DNA of 62,627 nt. Source: Flavobacterium sp. DG2-3 (lineage in GTDB: Bacteria > Bacteroidota > Bacteroidia > Flavobacteriales > Flavobacteriaceae). Each line of letters opens with the position of its first letter. Within the stretch, counting starts at the first letter, position 1. Made by a program: the position numbers and the translations under genes. This document shows positions 53,747 through 62,627 of this stretch, one piece after another. The notes beneath the pieces are model-generated. The model searched no databases and had not been told where the DNA came from. It saw only the letters and a program-made list of their open reading frames with translations. Location of the stretch: assembly GCF_030730925.1 (NCBI RefSeq), contig NZ_JAVAMB010000026.1, positions 1 to 62,627 of the forward strand. Reading direction: 5' to 3'.

Positions 53747-56700
53747 TTAACGTTTTAAAACAAGATATCCCTTGGTTTTCTTAAAATGATTGGGCTGTTC
53801 TGTGCGGATTTCGAAGAAATAAGTTCCCTCTGGAAGCTGACTGGCGCCTAAATTTCTACTCTTATTGGCGATTCCGCTAAAAACATTTGTTGCATTATCG
53901 TAACCTTTAGTTTGAAAAACCAAATCTCCCCAACGGCTGTAAATCAGCACTTCGTTTTCTGGATAATCGGTTATGCCGTCAATTTCCCAAAAATCATTGA
54001 TGCCGTCTCCGTTTGGAGAAAAACCATATTTTGTTTCGTCTTTTGCTGTTGGAATAACTGTTATGGTAATAAAATCTTCTGCCTGACAGCCATCTTCATT
54101 GGTAAAAATCACTTTATACGTTGTAGTTTCTGTAGGTTTTGCAATTGGATTTCCTATTTTGCTATTGCTCAATCCCGTTGAAGGCGACCAAGAGAAAGTT
54201 CCGTTTTGTAAAGCCAAAGCATAAAGCAGAGTCGATTCGCCTTCTTTAATTTGTAAATCGTCTCCAAGATCGACTAAAATTGGGTTGGTATACAGTAGAA
54301 AAGAACAGCTCGAACTGTTATTGCTTTTATCTGAAACTTTTATAGTAATCGTCATTCCATCAGAAAATGCACTTCCTGGAGTTGGTGTCTGCGTAATTAC
54401 TGGATTTAGATCGGTATTGTCTGTTGCAAAAATCATTTTGGTGTAATCTGGAACTGTACTGACGTTGCAATCAAAAATTTGATCTTCAATGCAGGCAAAA
54501 ACTGGTGCTTCTGTATCTTGTATTACGTTAATTTTAAACGAACAAGAAGCAGAGTTTCCACTGTTATCAGAAACATTCATCGTAACACTCATTCCGTTTG
54601 TAACATTTGTTCCTGCGACTGGTGTTTGTGTGATCGTTACATTTGAATCACAATTGTCTGTTGAAGTAATCTGCGAACGATAATCGGGTAAAACCGCTCC
54701 TAGACTTACATTTTGATCTTCAATACAAACTATTTGAGGCGTTATAAGATCCGCAGAAACATTGATTTTAAATGTGCAATACGACTCGTTGTTTGATGCG
54801 TCTTTGGCGGTTATGGTTATCGCCATTCCGTTTGTAAAAGCACTTCCCGCAGCTGGTGTCTGGGTAATTATTGGCGAAGCGTCGCAATTATCATTTGCTG
54901 TAACTAAAGGCGTATAATCTGGAATTATAGTGCCACATGATAATGTCTGATCTCCGATACAAGTAATTACTGGCGCGCTTACATCTGCGGAAGTGTTTAC
55001 TTTAAAACTACAAATTGAACTATTATTGGAAACATCTTTTGCTGTTATGGTTATTGTCATACCGTCTGTGAACGCACTTCCAGCAATTGGATTTTGAGTT
55101 AGAATTGGCAATGCATCGCAATTATCTGTAACCGTAATTAAAGCGGTATAATCTGGAATTACAGCTCCGCATGATAAATTCTGATCTCCGATACAGATTA
55201 TTACTGGCGCTGTAACATCCGCGGAAGCGTTGACTTTAAAACTGCAAGACGATTCGTTATTCGAAATGTCTTTTGCTATTATGGTTACGGTCATTCCCTC
55301 TGTAAAAGCACTTCCCGCAATTGGATTTTGTGTCAGAATTGGTGATGAATCGCAATTATCCGTTACCGTAATTAAAGCGGTATAATCTGGAATTACAGCT
55401 CCGCATGATAAGCTCTGATCTCCGATACAGGTCATTACAGGCGCAATCCCATCCGCGGAAGCGTTAACTTTAAAACTGCAAGACGATTCGTTATTCGAAA
55501 TATCTTTTGCTGTAATTGTAATGATCATTCCATCTGTGAACGGACTTCCCGCTATTGGATTTTGAGTTAGAATTGGCGAAGAATCGCAATTATCTGTTAC
55601 CGTAATTAAAGCTGTATAATCTGGAATTACGGCTCCGCATGATAAATTCTGATCTCCGATGCAGGTTATTACAGGCGCAATTCCATCCGCGGAAGCGTTG
55701 ACTTTAAAACTGCAAGAGGATTCGTTATTCGAAATGTCTTTTGCTGTGATTGTAATGGTCATTCCGTCTGTGAAAGTACTTCCCGCAATTGGATTTTGAG
55801 TTAAAGTTGGAGATGCATCGCAATTATCCGTTACCGTAATCAAAGCGGTATAATCTGGAATTACAGCTCCGCATGATAAATTCTGATCTCCGATACAGGT
55901 TATTACGGGCGCTATAACATCCGCGAAAGCGTTGACTTTAAAACTGCAAGAGGATTCGTTATTCGAAATGTCTTTGGCTGTTATGGTTATGGTTATTCCG
56001 TCTGTGAAAGGACTTCCCGCAATTGGATTTTGTGTTAGTGAAGGATTTGGATCTTGTACATCAGTAACTGCAATAAGATTTGTGAAATCAGGAATTACTT
56101 TTGTATTGCAGGCTATTGTCTGATCTACAACACAAGTTATTACTGGCGGTGTTGTATCTGCTGTACTCGAAATAATGAACTTACATTCTGATTGGTTTCC
56201 TGTTGCATCAACTGCTGTTAAAAGCACTTCTACATCACTTCCGTCAAAAACTGAACCCGCCACTGGTGTTTGTGCAATTTGAGGTTTGACGTCACAATTG
56301 TCTTTAACTGTAATAATCTTTGTAAAATCTGGAATTAAATCTCCTGAATGTAAAACTTGGTTGGTCGGACAATTACTAATTACTGGAGGTGTTAGATCTG
56401 TATATTTACTTCCAAAAATCAAATACGAAATGCCAGGTTCTTCATTTGGATCAGATGTATAGGTTTGATTGGTACTTCCAATTAAAAGATCATCAATTCC
56501 ATCTTTATTTATATCTTTTAAATAGCTTATACTGTAATTTGCTGCATAACGAATTTTTATTTTTAATGCTTCTGCTGCGTTTAAGTCTTGAATTTTAATG
56601 CTAGGGCTCCAGATTTTTTTACCATACACAATATAAATATTGTTAATATAAACGACTGCCATATCATCCAAACCATCTGCATTAAAATCGCCATATCCTG

Positions 56701-59700
56701 TGTAGAAATCAAGATAATCTAACATGAAGGCATCAATTTTAAAACCATTTGTTCCATCTAGATCTTTTAAATCAACAGTCGATGAAAAAGAAGGTTTTCC
56801 AAATAAAATATAATTATCGATGGCTAAATCTTTGAAAGAATCTCCATTTAAATCTCCTAATGCCTTAAACTGATAATACTGACTTGTGTTGAGTGCAGTT
56901 GCCGAATTTTCTATTCTAAAACCATTTGATCCGTTTAAACTTGAAGTATTTATTTTTGAAGGTAAGCTAGAAGACCCAAAAACCACATAACGATACTTTG
57001 TATAATCTCCTGAAAAAATTAAATCGGCTATACCGTCACCATTGATGTCGCCTGAAGCTTCGACTGTTTGTCCAACATCACCTTCAATTACAAAGGAAGG
57101 AGAAGTTATAAGCTGATCAATTGTAGCGGAAGCAGGAAAATTAGAACTGCGCCCAAAAATCACATAGCATTTTTTAATTCCCCCCGATCCTTCATTGGCA
57201 GATAAAATGGCTATATCGCTATATGAATCATTATTAAAATCACCAATATTAACTAAAGCTGATCCCAGAAATTCATCTTTAGTGTCCCCGAGAATTTTAA
57301 ATCCGTTATTTCCATCTATAACTGAAATAGGGAATTGTGCTGAAAACGCTGTCTTTTTTCCGTAAATAACATAGATTGCCCCAGCAAAATTCTTCGCTGC
57401 GTTTCTTTTCTGACGGTCACTAAGCATCAAATCATCAATGCCGTCTCCATTTATATCTCCTGTAGAGCTGACATCATAAGCAAATTCTGAAGGCGGAGTA
57501 ACAGCATCATCAAAAATTTTGAATCCGTCAATCCCATTCAGTTTTCCTAAATTTATATTAGGAGGAAATCCCGACGAAGTTCCGAATATGACATAACATC
57601 CCTCATTTATTGCACCAATAAGAAAATCCTGAATTCCATCTCCATTAATATCTCCAGCATTACTAGTCGTAAAACCCGCTTTTTTACCACCTTTATCTCC
57701 GTAGATAATTACGCCGTTGCTTCCATTTAATTCTGTTACATCAATTTCGGTTGTATTACAATCTAAATCAAAGGTTTTAGTTTTTAATTTTACTAAAAAA
57801 GTGCAGGAATTTTCGTTTCCAGATTTATCTTTAACGGTTATTGTAACATCAGTATCTGCGGTAAATAAGGTTCCTACAGGAGGTGTCTGCGTAAAAGTTA
57901 ATTCATGACTTGGCGTGACATCATCACTAACATCTTCTAAAAAGGGCACATAATTGGGCAAAAATGAATTGGCATATAACTCCTGATTTGTCGGACAAAC
58001 AATTACAGGATTTCCAGTAGTTAACAATTCTATTTTAAATTTACATTCTGAAGCATTCCCGCTTGCATCAGTTGCTTTTAAAACTACTTCTTGGGTTGTG
58101 CCATCAAATACAGAACCAGCAGCCGGCGATTGCGTAATTACAGGTTTAGCATCACAATTATCTGTAACGGTTATAGATTTTGTATAATCAGGAATTAAAT
58201 CCCCTATACTTAATTTTTGATCGGCAGGACAATTGGCTATAACAGGCTTTTCAGTATCTATGGTATTTTTACCAAAAATAACATAAGCTTTTCCTGGATT
58301 GTAATTTACTTTTAAATTAGAGCCGTAAGAGTCGTAAGAATTCCCTATGATAAAATCACTAACTCCATCATTATTAAGATCTCCCGCATAACTGGCACTG
58401 TATTCAGAAAGAAAATCAGATACAATTTTCAAATTCTTATCTGTAGTTTGACTCACATTGGCTGGCCAAATCTTTTTCCCAAAAAAAATACATGTCTGCG
58501 AAAAAATATGCACAAAATAATCATCAATACCATCACCATTAAAATCACCGGCATATCCATGAAGATTTTCACTTCCCGTATCATTTTTAAAACCATTGCT
58601 TCCGTTAAGGTCTTTTAAGTCTACTATAGCAGGGAAAGAAGTTCTTCCAAATAAAACATATCTTCCTGTTATAGAGAGATCATTCATGCCATCATCATTC
58701 AAATCACCTGCTTTTTTTACTGTAGTGGAACCGTCTAAAGGTTCCAAAGAATTTTCTATAATAAATCCGTTTGATCCATTTAGAGCAGTAACATTAAAAC
58801 TAGCTGAAAAATTAGTTGAACGTCCAAAAATAACAAACTTGCGCTTTTGATCTGATCCGTTATAAGAGCCTAAAGCAAAGTCAGGAATTCCATCTCCATT
58901 AACATCTCCCAAACCTGAAACCGATCTGCCTACTTTACCAACAGTTGCATCTCCTTCAATTTTAAAACCATTCGCACCATTAAGTTCGTAATTTCTTAAT
59001 ATTGCGGGAAATCCACCTGCCTTACCATAAATTACATAGCATTTGCCATTTCCTGCACCAGAGCCACTAGTTACAATTCCTATATCCTGAAAACCATCAG
59101 AATTAATATCACCCACGATATCGATACTGACTCCCATACCTGCATAATTTTCATTTCCTATGAAAGTAAAACCATTGGATCCGTTTAATGACGAAATTTT
59201 AAATTCAGCCGGAAAACCAGCACTAGTTCCAAAAATGACATAAATATGCCCCACTTCGGGTCCATAAGAAGACGAACGATGAGGATCACTAATCATAAAA
59301 TCTCCTATTCCATCTCCATTTATATCTCCAGCACTGCTTACATCATATCCCGTAACAGGAAAATTTGTCCAAGGGGTATCGTTTCTTATTACAAAACCAT
59401 TTGTACCATCCAATAAACCCAAATCTATATTTGGACTAACTCCAGAGGCCTTTCCAAATACCACATAAGCGGCACCGGGTATGGTTTTATAAATCATCGA
59501 AGAGCCATAATTAGTAGTATAATTTCCGGGAGCACCAATTATTAAATCTGGAATTCCGTCTCCATTTACATCTCCAGCGTTTTTGACACTAGAACCTGCT
59601 TCTCTGCCTAATATTTCACCATAAATAGAAAATCCATTGCCTCCATATAAATTAGTAACATTAATAGAGGTTGATTTACAATCAATATCTTGTTTGATGG

Positions 59701-61117
59701 ATTTTAGTTTAACTAAAAAAGTGCAGGAATTTGTATTTCCTGAAACATCTTTGGCAGTAATAGTAACATTAGTATCTCCTGTAAAAAGTGTTCCTTGAGG
59801 AGGAGTTTGAGTAAAAACTAAATCAAAATTATCAGTATTATCATCACTCAAAGCCGTTAAATAAGAAACATAATTGGGTAATGTTGAATTTGCGTACAAT
59901 TGCATATTTGACGGACAAGATAATACAGGAGGAAGATCTCCTCCAGAAGCAATTAGAGGAAAAGTACAAGATGCTGTATTTCCAGAAATATCATTAGCAG
60001 TCAAGACAACAGTTAATCCTGCTGAAAAAATTGTTCCAGCTACAGGTGTTTGTACTATACTAGGATTTAAGTCACAATTATCGGTGACATTAATTAAGCC
60101 CGAATAATCAGGAATAGCATCCCCAATTGCTAATGTCTGACTACCCGGGCAATTAGTTATTATAGGATTTGAAGTATCTGCCGAAGCATTTACAATAAAA
60201 CTGCAAGTTGAAGCATTATTAGAAACGTCTCTTACAGTCAAGGTTACTGTTATACCAGAAGTAAAAATAGTTCCTGGAAGTGGACTTTGCGAAACAGTTA
60301 AATTGCCCAAACAATTATCGTATCCAGTTACTAAAGTTCTATAATCTGCCAAAAAAGATCCACAATTTTGAATTTGATTACTAGGACAGGTTAATGTGGG
60401 CGGAATATTATCAGGTGTTGCCTGTGTTACATTAAAATTACAAAACGAAGAATTTCCGGATGGGTCTGTATATTTAATCTGAACAGGAATTCCATTATAA
60501 AAAGGAGTTCCGGGAGCAGGTGTCATTTCCCAAGAAACCGAAATACTGCAATCATCCTGAAGATTCATCATCGGATTAGTTGCATAGTTTGGCAATACAT
60601 CTCCACAATTTAAGGTCAGATTCGTTGGGCAGTTAAATGTTGGCGGCGTAACATCTGGAGTTAAGGCTGTAATAATTATAGAACAGCTGCTTTCGTTCCC
60701 AACTTCATCTTTAGCAGTAAAGACAATAGTCATACCATCATAAAACTTCGTACCTCCTGTTGATTGTGTCAAATAAATATCTCCACCCGAATCATCAGTA
60801 ACAATTAATTCGTCTAAATAATCGGGTACTAAACTTCCGCATGCAAGTTGCTTATTTGGCAGGCAAGTTATCGAAGGAGGCGTTATATCAGCTGCCATTT
60901 TTAATGTCTTCGAACTTTTTTTAATCGAATTTAAATGTTTTAAAACAACAGATTTCTCTGTATTAGAATAAACTACTCCTTTCTCAATTGAATATTTTAA
61001 ACTAGCATCAGCAATAATTCCTTTATCCTGACCATAACAAACAAATATTCCCGCAAACAGAAAGAAAAAAATAAAAACCTTTGTTTTGTTTTCTAATGCA
61101 TTTTTAAAACTATTCAT
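53747..61117 (-). CDS. Giant T9SS type-B surface protein with HYR domains and two FG-GAP propellers
   Basis: The product is about 2456 residues from 61117; this start gives a signal peptide (KVFIFFFLFAGIFVCYGQ), while the ATG at 61174 lies upstream of the likely -7 box. Domains in order: five HYR-like units, seven FG-GAP units (such as NAGDVNGDGIPDLIIG), two HYR units, a second set of seven FG-GAP units, nine HYR units of which five are almost identical, a PKD-like segment and a type-B sorting domain (YGFSPNGDGINDFWEI to the end). Each set of seven DxNxDGxxD repeats can build a calcium-binding seven-bladed propeller like the integrin alpha head. The protein is expected to be an adhesin or motility-related filament. 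It heads an operon with PorP/SprF. The binding target is unknown. Confidence 0.92.
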   Translation of the reverse strand: MNSFKNALENKTKVFIFFFLFAGIFVCYGQDKGIIADASLKYSIEKGVVYSNTEKSVVLKHLNSIKKSSKTLKMAADITPPSITCLPNKQLACGSLVPDYLDELIVTDDSGGDIYLTQSTGGTKFYDGMTIVFTAKDEVGNESSCSIIITALTPDVTPPTFNCPTNLTLNCGDVLPNYATNPMMNLQDDCSISVSWEMTPAPGTPFYNGIPVQIKYTDPSGNSSFCNFNVTQATPDNIPPTLTCPSNQIQNCGSFLADYRTLVTGYDNCLGNLTVSQSPLPGTIFTSGITVTLTVRDVSNNASTCSFIVNASADTSNPIITNCPGSQTLAIGDAIPDYSGLINVTDNCDLNPSIVQTPVAGTIFSAGLTVVLTANDISGNTASCTFPLIASGGDLPPVLSCPSNMQLYANSTLPNYVSYLTALSDDNTDNFDLVFTQTPPQGTLFTGDTNVTITAKDVSGNTNSCTFLVKLKSIKQDIDCKSTSINVTNLYGGNGFSIYGEILGREAGSSVKNAGDVNGDGIPDLIIGAPGNYTTNYGSSMIYKTIPGAAYVVFGKASGVSPNIDLGLLDGTNGFVIRNDTPWTNFPVTGYDVSSAGDINGDGIGDFMISDPHRSSSYGPEVGHIYVIFGTSAGFPAEFKISSLNGSNGFTFIGNENYAGMGVSIDIVGDINSDGFQDIGIVTSGSGAGNGKCYVIYGKAGGFPAILRNYELNGANGFKIEGDATVGKVGRSVSGLGDVNGDGIPDFALGSYNGSDQKRKFVIFGRSTNFSASFNVTALNGSNGFIIENSLEPLDGSTTVKKAGDLNDDGMNDLSITGRYVLFGRTSFPAIVDLKDLNGSNGFKNDTGSENLHGYAGDFNGDGIDDYFVHIFSQTCIFFGKKIWPANVSQTTDKNLKIVSDFLSEYSASYAGDLNNDGVSDFIIGNSYDSYGSNLKVNYNPGKAYVIFGKNTIDTEKPVIANCPADQKLSIGDLIPDYTKSITVTDNCDAKPVITQSPAAGSVFDGTTQEVVLKATDASGNASECKFKIELLTTGNPVIVCPTNQELYANSFLPNYVPFLEDVSDDVTPSHELTFTQTPPVGTLFTADTDVTITVKDKSGNENSCTFLVKLKTKTFDLDCNTTEIDVTELNGSNGVIIYGDKGGKKAGFTTSNAGDINGDGIQDFLIGAINEGCYVIFGTSSGFPPNINLGKLNGIDGFKIFDDAVTPPSEFAYDVSSTGDINGDGIDDLMLSDRQKRNAAKNFAGAIYVIYGKKTAFSAQFPISVIDGNNGFKILGDTKDEFLGSALVNIGDFNNDSYSDIAILSANEGSGGIKKCYVIFGRSSNFPASATIDQLITSPSFVIEGDVGQTVEASGDINGDGIADLIFSGDYTKYRYVVFGSSSLPSKINTSSLNGSNGFRIENSATALNTSQYYQFKALGDLNGDSFKDLAIDNYILFGKPSFSSTVDLKDLDGTNGFKIDAFMLDYLDFYTGYGDFNADGLDDMAVVYINNIYIVYGKKIWSPSIKIQDLNAAEALKIKIRYAANYSISYLKDINKDGIDDLLIGSTNQTYTSDPNEEPGISYLIFGSKYTDLTPPVISNCPTNQVLHSGDLIPDFTKIITVKDNCDVKPQIAQTPVAGSVFDGSDVEVLLTAVDATGNQSECKFIISSTADTTPPVITCVVDQTIACNTKVIPDFTNLIAVTDVQDPNPSLTQNPIAGSPFTDGITITITAKDISNNESSCSFKVNAFADVIAPVITCIGDQNLSCGAVIPDYTALITVTDNCDASPTLTQNPIAGSTFTDGMTITITAKDISNNESSCSFKVNASADGIAPVITCIGDQNLSCGAVIPDYTALITVTDNCDSSPILTQNPIAGSPFTDGMIITITAKDISNNESSCSFKVNASADGIAPVMTCIGDQSLSCGAVIPDYTALITVTDNCDSSPILTQNPIAGSAFTEGMTVTIIAKDISNNESSCSFKVNASADVTAPVIICIGDQNLSCGAVIPDYTALITVTDNCDALPILTQNPIAGSAFTDGMTITITAKDVSNNSSICSFKVNTSADVSAPVITCIGDQTLSCGTIIPDYTPLVTANDNCDASPIITQTPAAGSAFTNGMAITITAKDASNNESYCTFKINVSADLITPQIVCIEDQNVSLGAVLPDYRSQITSTDNCDSNVTITQTPVAGTNVTNGMSVTMNVSDNSGNSASCSFKINVIQDTEAPVFACIEDQIFDCNVSTVPDYTKMIFATDNTDLNPVITQTPTPGSAFSDGMTITIKVSDKSNNSSSCSFLLYTNPILVDLGDDLQIKEGESTLLYALALQNGTFSWSPSTGLSNSKIGNPIAKPTETTTYKVIFTNEDGCQAEDFITITVIPTAKDETKYGFSPNGDGINDFWEIDGITDYPENEVLIYSRWGDLVFQTKGYDNATNVFSGIANKSRNLGASQLPEGTYFFEIRTEQPNHFKKTKGYLVLKR
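54740..55910 (-). repeat. Five near-identical HYR repeats (78 residues, 234 bp each)
   Basis: Inside the giant surface protein, five consecutive units begin (I/M)(T/I)CIGDQ and share SCG(A/T)(V/I)IPDYT, DNCD and SNN(E/S)S with only a few changes each. The period is 78 residues, matching the 233-234 bp spacing of the GCTCCGCATGATAA words. Such DNA identity invites unequal recombination and assembly errors. Confidence 0.9.
56395..57745 (-). other. FG-GAP beta-propeller block 2 (seven repeats)
   Basis: Seven repeats can be counted: GDINGDGIQDF, GDINGDGIDDL, GDFNNDSYSDI, GDINGDGIADL, GDLNGDSFKDL, GDFNADGLDDM and KDINKDGIDDL. Two (units 3 and 5) have a serine at the glycine position and the last has lost the leading glycine. 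Confidence 0.85.
58262..59670 (-). other. FG-GAP beta-propeller block 1 (seven repeats)
   Basis: Seven repeats can be counted: GDVNGDGIPDL, GDINGDGIGDF, GDINSDGFQDI, GDVNGDGIPDF, GDLNDDGMNDL, GDFNGDGIDDY and GDLNNDGVSDF. The block and the HYR unit before it are clearly paralogous to block 2 and its preceding HYR unit. Confidence 0.85.
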
Positions 61118-61147
61118 CCAAATATATTTTAAGCCTTTAATAAGTGG

Positions 61148-61155
61148 CAAAAATA
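61148..61155 (-). promoter_or_regulatory. Predicted -7 box of the giant surface-protein gene
   Basis: Read on the minus strand this is TATTTTTG, matching TAnnTTTG, 30 bases before the ATG at 61117. The -33 box is not clear. It supports 61117 rather than 61174 as the start. Confidence 0.4.
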
Positions 61156-61304
61156 TATTGGAAGAAAAATTCACACATCACTATAAATAGTGATTTTTGC
61201 ATTTGAAAAATTAAACTTCTAGTTATTTATGTTCTAAAAAAACAGACATGCTATCCATTTAATAATAATTTGTAATTTAGTTTAAACCCTTAATTGTAAA
61301 CTAG

Positions 61305-62321
61305 ATGAAACTTATTACTGCTTGTGCAATACTCTTACTAATGGTTTCGTGCAAAAACGAAAATCAAAAATCAACACTTTCAAACTATTTTACCTATAAT
61401 AATGAGAGTGTCGAATCGGCAGGAGTTAAAATGATTCCCATAAAAACGCCAATCGGAGAATTTAAAGTTTGGACCAAACGTTTTGGAAATAATCCAAAAA
61501 TAAAAGTTCTTCTCCTGCATGGAGGACCAGCAATGACACATGAATACATGGAATGTTTCGAAACCTTTTTTCAACGAGAAGAATTTGAATTTTATGAATA
61601 TGATCAGCTTGGTTCCTATTACAGCGATCAGCCAAAAGACAGTTCACTATGGACAATCGACAGATTTGTAGATGAGGTTGAGCAAGTTAGAAAAGCAATT
61701 AATGCTGATAAAGATAATTTTTATGTTTTAGGAAACTCTTGGGGCGGAATTCTAGCTATGGAATATGCTCTAAAATACCAGCAAAATATGAAAGGTTTGC
61801 TTGTCGCGAATATGATGGCAAGCGCGCCAGAGTATGGAAAATATGCTGATGAGGTTTTGGCTAAACAAATGAAACCTGAAGTATTAAATGAAATAAGAGA
61901 TTTAGAAGCTAAAAAAGATTTTGCTAATCCACGCTATATGGAGTTACTACTGCCAAACTTTTATAAAGAGCATTTATGCCGATTAAAAGAATGGCCAGAT
62001 GGATTGAACCGAGCAAGTAAACATGTAAACGGAGAAATCTACACCCTTATGCAAGGACCAAGTGAATTTGGCATCAGCGGTCGCTTAGCAAAATGGGATA
62101 TCAAAAACAGATTACACGAAATTACAATTCCAACCCTAATGATAGGTGCAAAATATGACACTATGGATCCAAAGGCAATGGAAGAACAAAGTAAATTAGT
62201 AAAAAAAGGGCATTATTTATACTGTCCAAACGGCAGCCATTTAGCTATGTGGGATGATCAAAAAGTATTTATGAATGGCGTAATTCAGTTTATTAACGAC
62301 GTTGACAGTAAAAAATTCTAA
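61305..62321 (+). CDS. Proline iminopeptidase-like (S33) alpha/beta hydrolase lipoprotein
   Basis: The 338-residue lipoprotein (lipobox MVSC, C16) has the oxyanion segment LLHGGPAMTHEY (about 71-81) and the nucleophile elbow LGNSWGG (S145), hallmarks of the S33 prolyl aminopeptidase family. An aspartate in GAKYDTMDP and histidine in CPNGSHLAMW complete the triad. Family members release N-terminal residues, often proline, from peptides. It is divergent from the giant surface protein gene and followed by the rRNA-linked repeat. Confidence 0.9.
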   Translation: MKLITACAILLLMVSCKNENQKSTLSNYFTYNNESVESAGVKMIPIKTPIGEFKVWTKRFGNNPKIKVLLLHGGPAMTHEYMECFETFFQREEFEFYEYDQLGSYYSDQPKDSSLWTIDRFVDEVEQVRKAINADKDNFYVLGNSWGGILAMEYALKYQQNMKGLLVANMMASAPEYGKYADEVLAKQMKPEVLNEIRDLEAKKDFANPRYMELLLPNFYKEHLCRLKEWPDGLNRASKHVNGEIYTLMQGPSEFGISGRLAKWDIKNRLHEITIPTLMIGAKYDTMDPKAMEEQSKLVKKGHYLYCPNGSHLAMWDDQKVFMNGVIQFINDVDSKKF

Positions 62322-62379
62322 ACAAAAAAACATAAAGCACTCATTATCAACAATAAAAAAAATCTATTTTATAATTATG

Positions 62380-62545
62380 GCGTTCCCCTACGGGTCGGGC
62401 TGTCCGCTGTATTCCCGATTTAGAAAAACAAGGCTTTTTAGCCGTAGTTTTTCCAAATCGGGAGATGCCTCTTCCATCCCTAACGCAGCGCGGCATTGAA
62501 TGGCTCTTTGGCTTCCAGATTTCATAAGATCCGCAGGCTTCCAAA
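62380..62545. repeat. Repeat family G, copy 2, next to the rRNA operon
   Basis: GGCGTTCCCCTACGGGTCGG and GCTGTCCGCTG, then a CCCGATTT...AAATCGGG hairpin and CCATCCCTAACGCAGCGCGG. It shares its frame with 35724-35830 but has a different central hairpin. Open frames across it on both strands are not convincing genes. Confidence 0.6.
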
Positions 62546-62561
62546 AACGGTTATAAAACAG

Positions 62562-62590
62562 AAAACCCCATCCGGTTCGGATAGGGTTTT
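62562..62590 (-). terminator. Terminator of the rRNA operon
   Basis: AAAACCCCATCCG pairs with CGGATAGGGTTTT (one mismatch, short loop). On the minus strand it is 9 bases after the 5S end and is followed by a T-containing stretch. Confidence 0.8.
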
Positions 62591-62599
62591 CAAAAGAAA

Positions 62600-62627
62600 G
62601 GCGACGACATACTCTCCCACATAACTG
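62600..62627 (-). rRNA. rrf: 5S ribosomal RNA, 3' end (partial)
   Basis: The reverse complement reads CAGTTATGTGGGAGAGTATG followed by TCGTCGCC, the characteristic 3' end of Flavobacteriaceae 5S rRNA. The rest of the gene and operon lies beyond the right edge. The 3' end is set at 62600 by the match to the conserved end and the terminator just beyond. Confidence 0.9.

Noticed and set aside
54740..55910. Possible assembly duplication of HYR units
   Set aside because: Each unit has its own substitutions, so they are real repeats, although the exact count should be verified with long reads.
61119..61126. TATATTTG on the minus strand as promoter for the giant protein
   Set aside because: It is two bases from the ATG at 61117; the box at 61148-61155 leaves room for a leader.
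62302..62544. Open frames on both strands near the rRNA end
   Set aside because: They follow the inverted repeat of family G; similar peptides arise wherever this repeat occurs.

Overview
This window looks like chromosomal DNA of a Flavobacterium or close relative in the Flavobacteriaceae. It is AT-rich by eye. It carries several SusC/SusD pairs, a type-B type IX secretion (T9SS) target with its PorP/SprF partner, Bacteroidetes-style promoters (TTG...TAnnTTTG), very repeat-rich intergenic gaps, and the 3' end of a 5S rRNA gene at the right edge. Almost all coding regions between 0.5 and 48.9 kb lie on the minus strand.

Region 1 (1-335) is the C-terminal end of a BspA-type leucine-rich-repeat protein. 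Region 2 (470-15553) is a redox/peptidase/uptake locus. It holds a divergently placed ECF sigma factor and FecR anti-sigma, an STN-domain SusC receptor, a SusD lipoprotein, two paralogous DUF4369-thioredoxin (TlpA-like) proteins, a two-domain M16 metallopeptidase and a DsbD-type reductant transporter. I infer a signal-induced system that imports, reduces and degrades a disulfide-containing peptide-like ligand. Region 3 (15649-17383) is a divergent metallo-beta-lactamase-fold hydrolase and LysR regulator.

Region 4 (17537-48910, about 31 kb) is a glucuronoxylan utilisation island. At the surface it has SusC, SusD, an IPT/TIG-type glycan-binding lipoprotein and a GH10 xylanase whose catalytic domain is interrupted by carbohydrate-binding modules. 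Further enzymes are a SASA-family acetylesterase, a GH35-like DUF5597 glycosidase, a second GH10 lipoprotein, and GH115 and GH67 alpha-glucuronidases. A GPH-family symporter feeds a cytoplasmic GH43. Xylose is handled by XylA, XylB and a transaldolase; uronate by UxuA and an SDR oxidoreductase. Control appears to come from a LacI-family protein at the right end and an AraR-like GntR-type repressor heading xylBA. An exact 10-bp near-palindrome (CAATCGGTTG) occurs five times in non-coding DNA in front of SusC, the symporter and GH67, and is the best candidate operator.

Region 5 (49231-53743) holds a PepSY-like periplasmic protein, a TPR-containing histidine kinase with a LuxR-type response regulator, and a PorP/SprF protein. 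Region 6 (53747-61117) is one very large T9SS type-B surface protein of about 2456 residues. It has 16 HYR-like domains and two separate seven-unit FG-GAP blocks, each the right size for a seven-bladed beta-propeller. Region 7 (61305-62627) is an S33 peptidase-like lipoprotein, then a repeat, a terminator and the 3' end of 5S rRNA on the minus strand.

The gaps hold at least nine families of dispersed palindromic or repeated elements, many present in two to five copies in this window. One structured element at about 35.98 kb resembles the Flavo-1 RNA motif. I saw no tRNA, CRISPR array, transposase or integrase.
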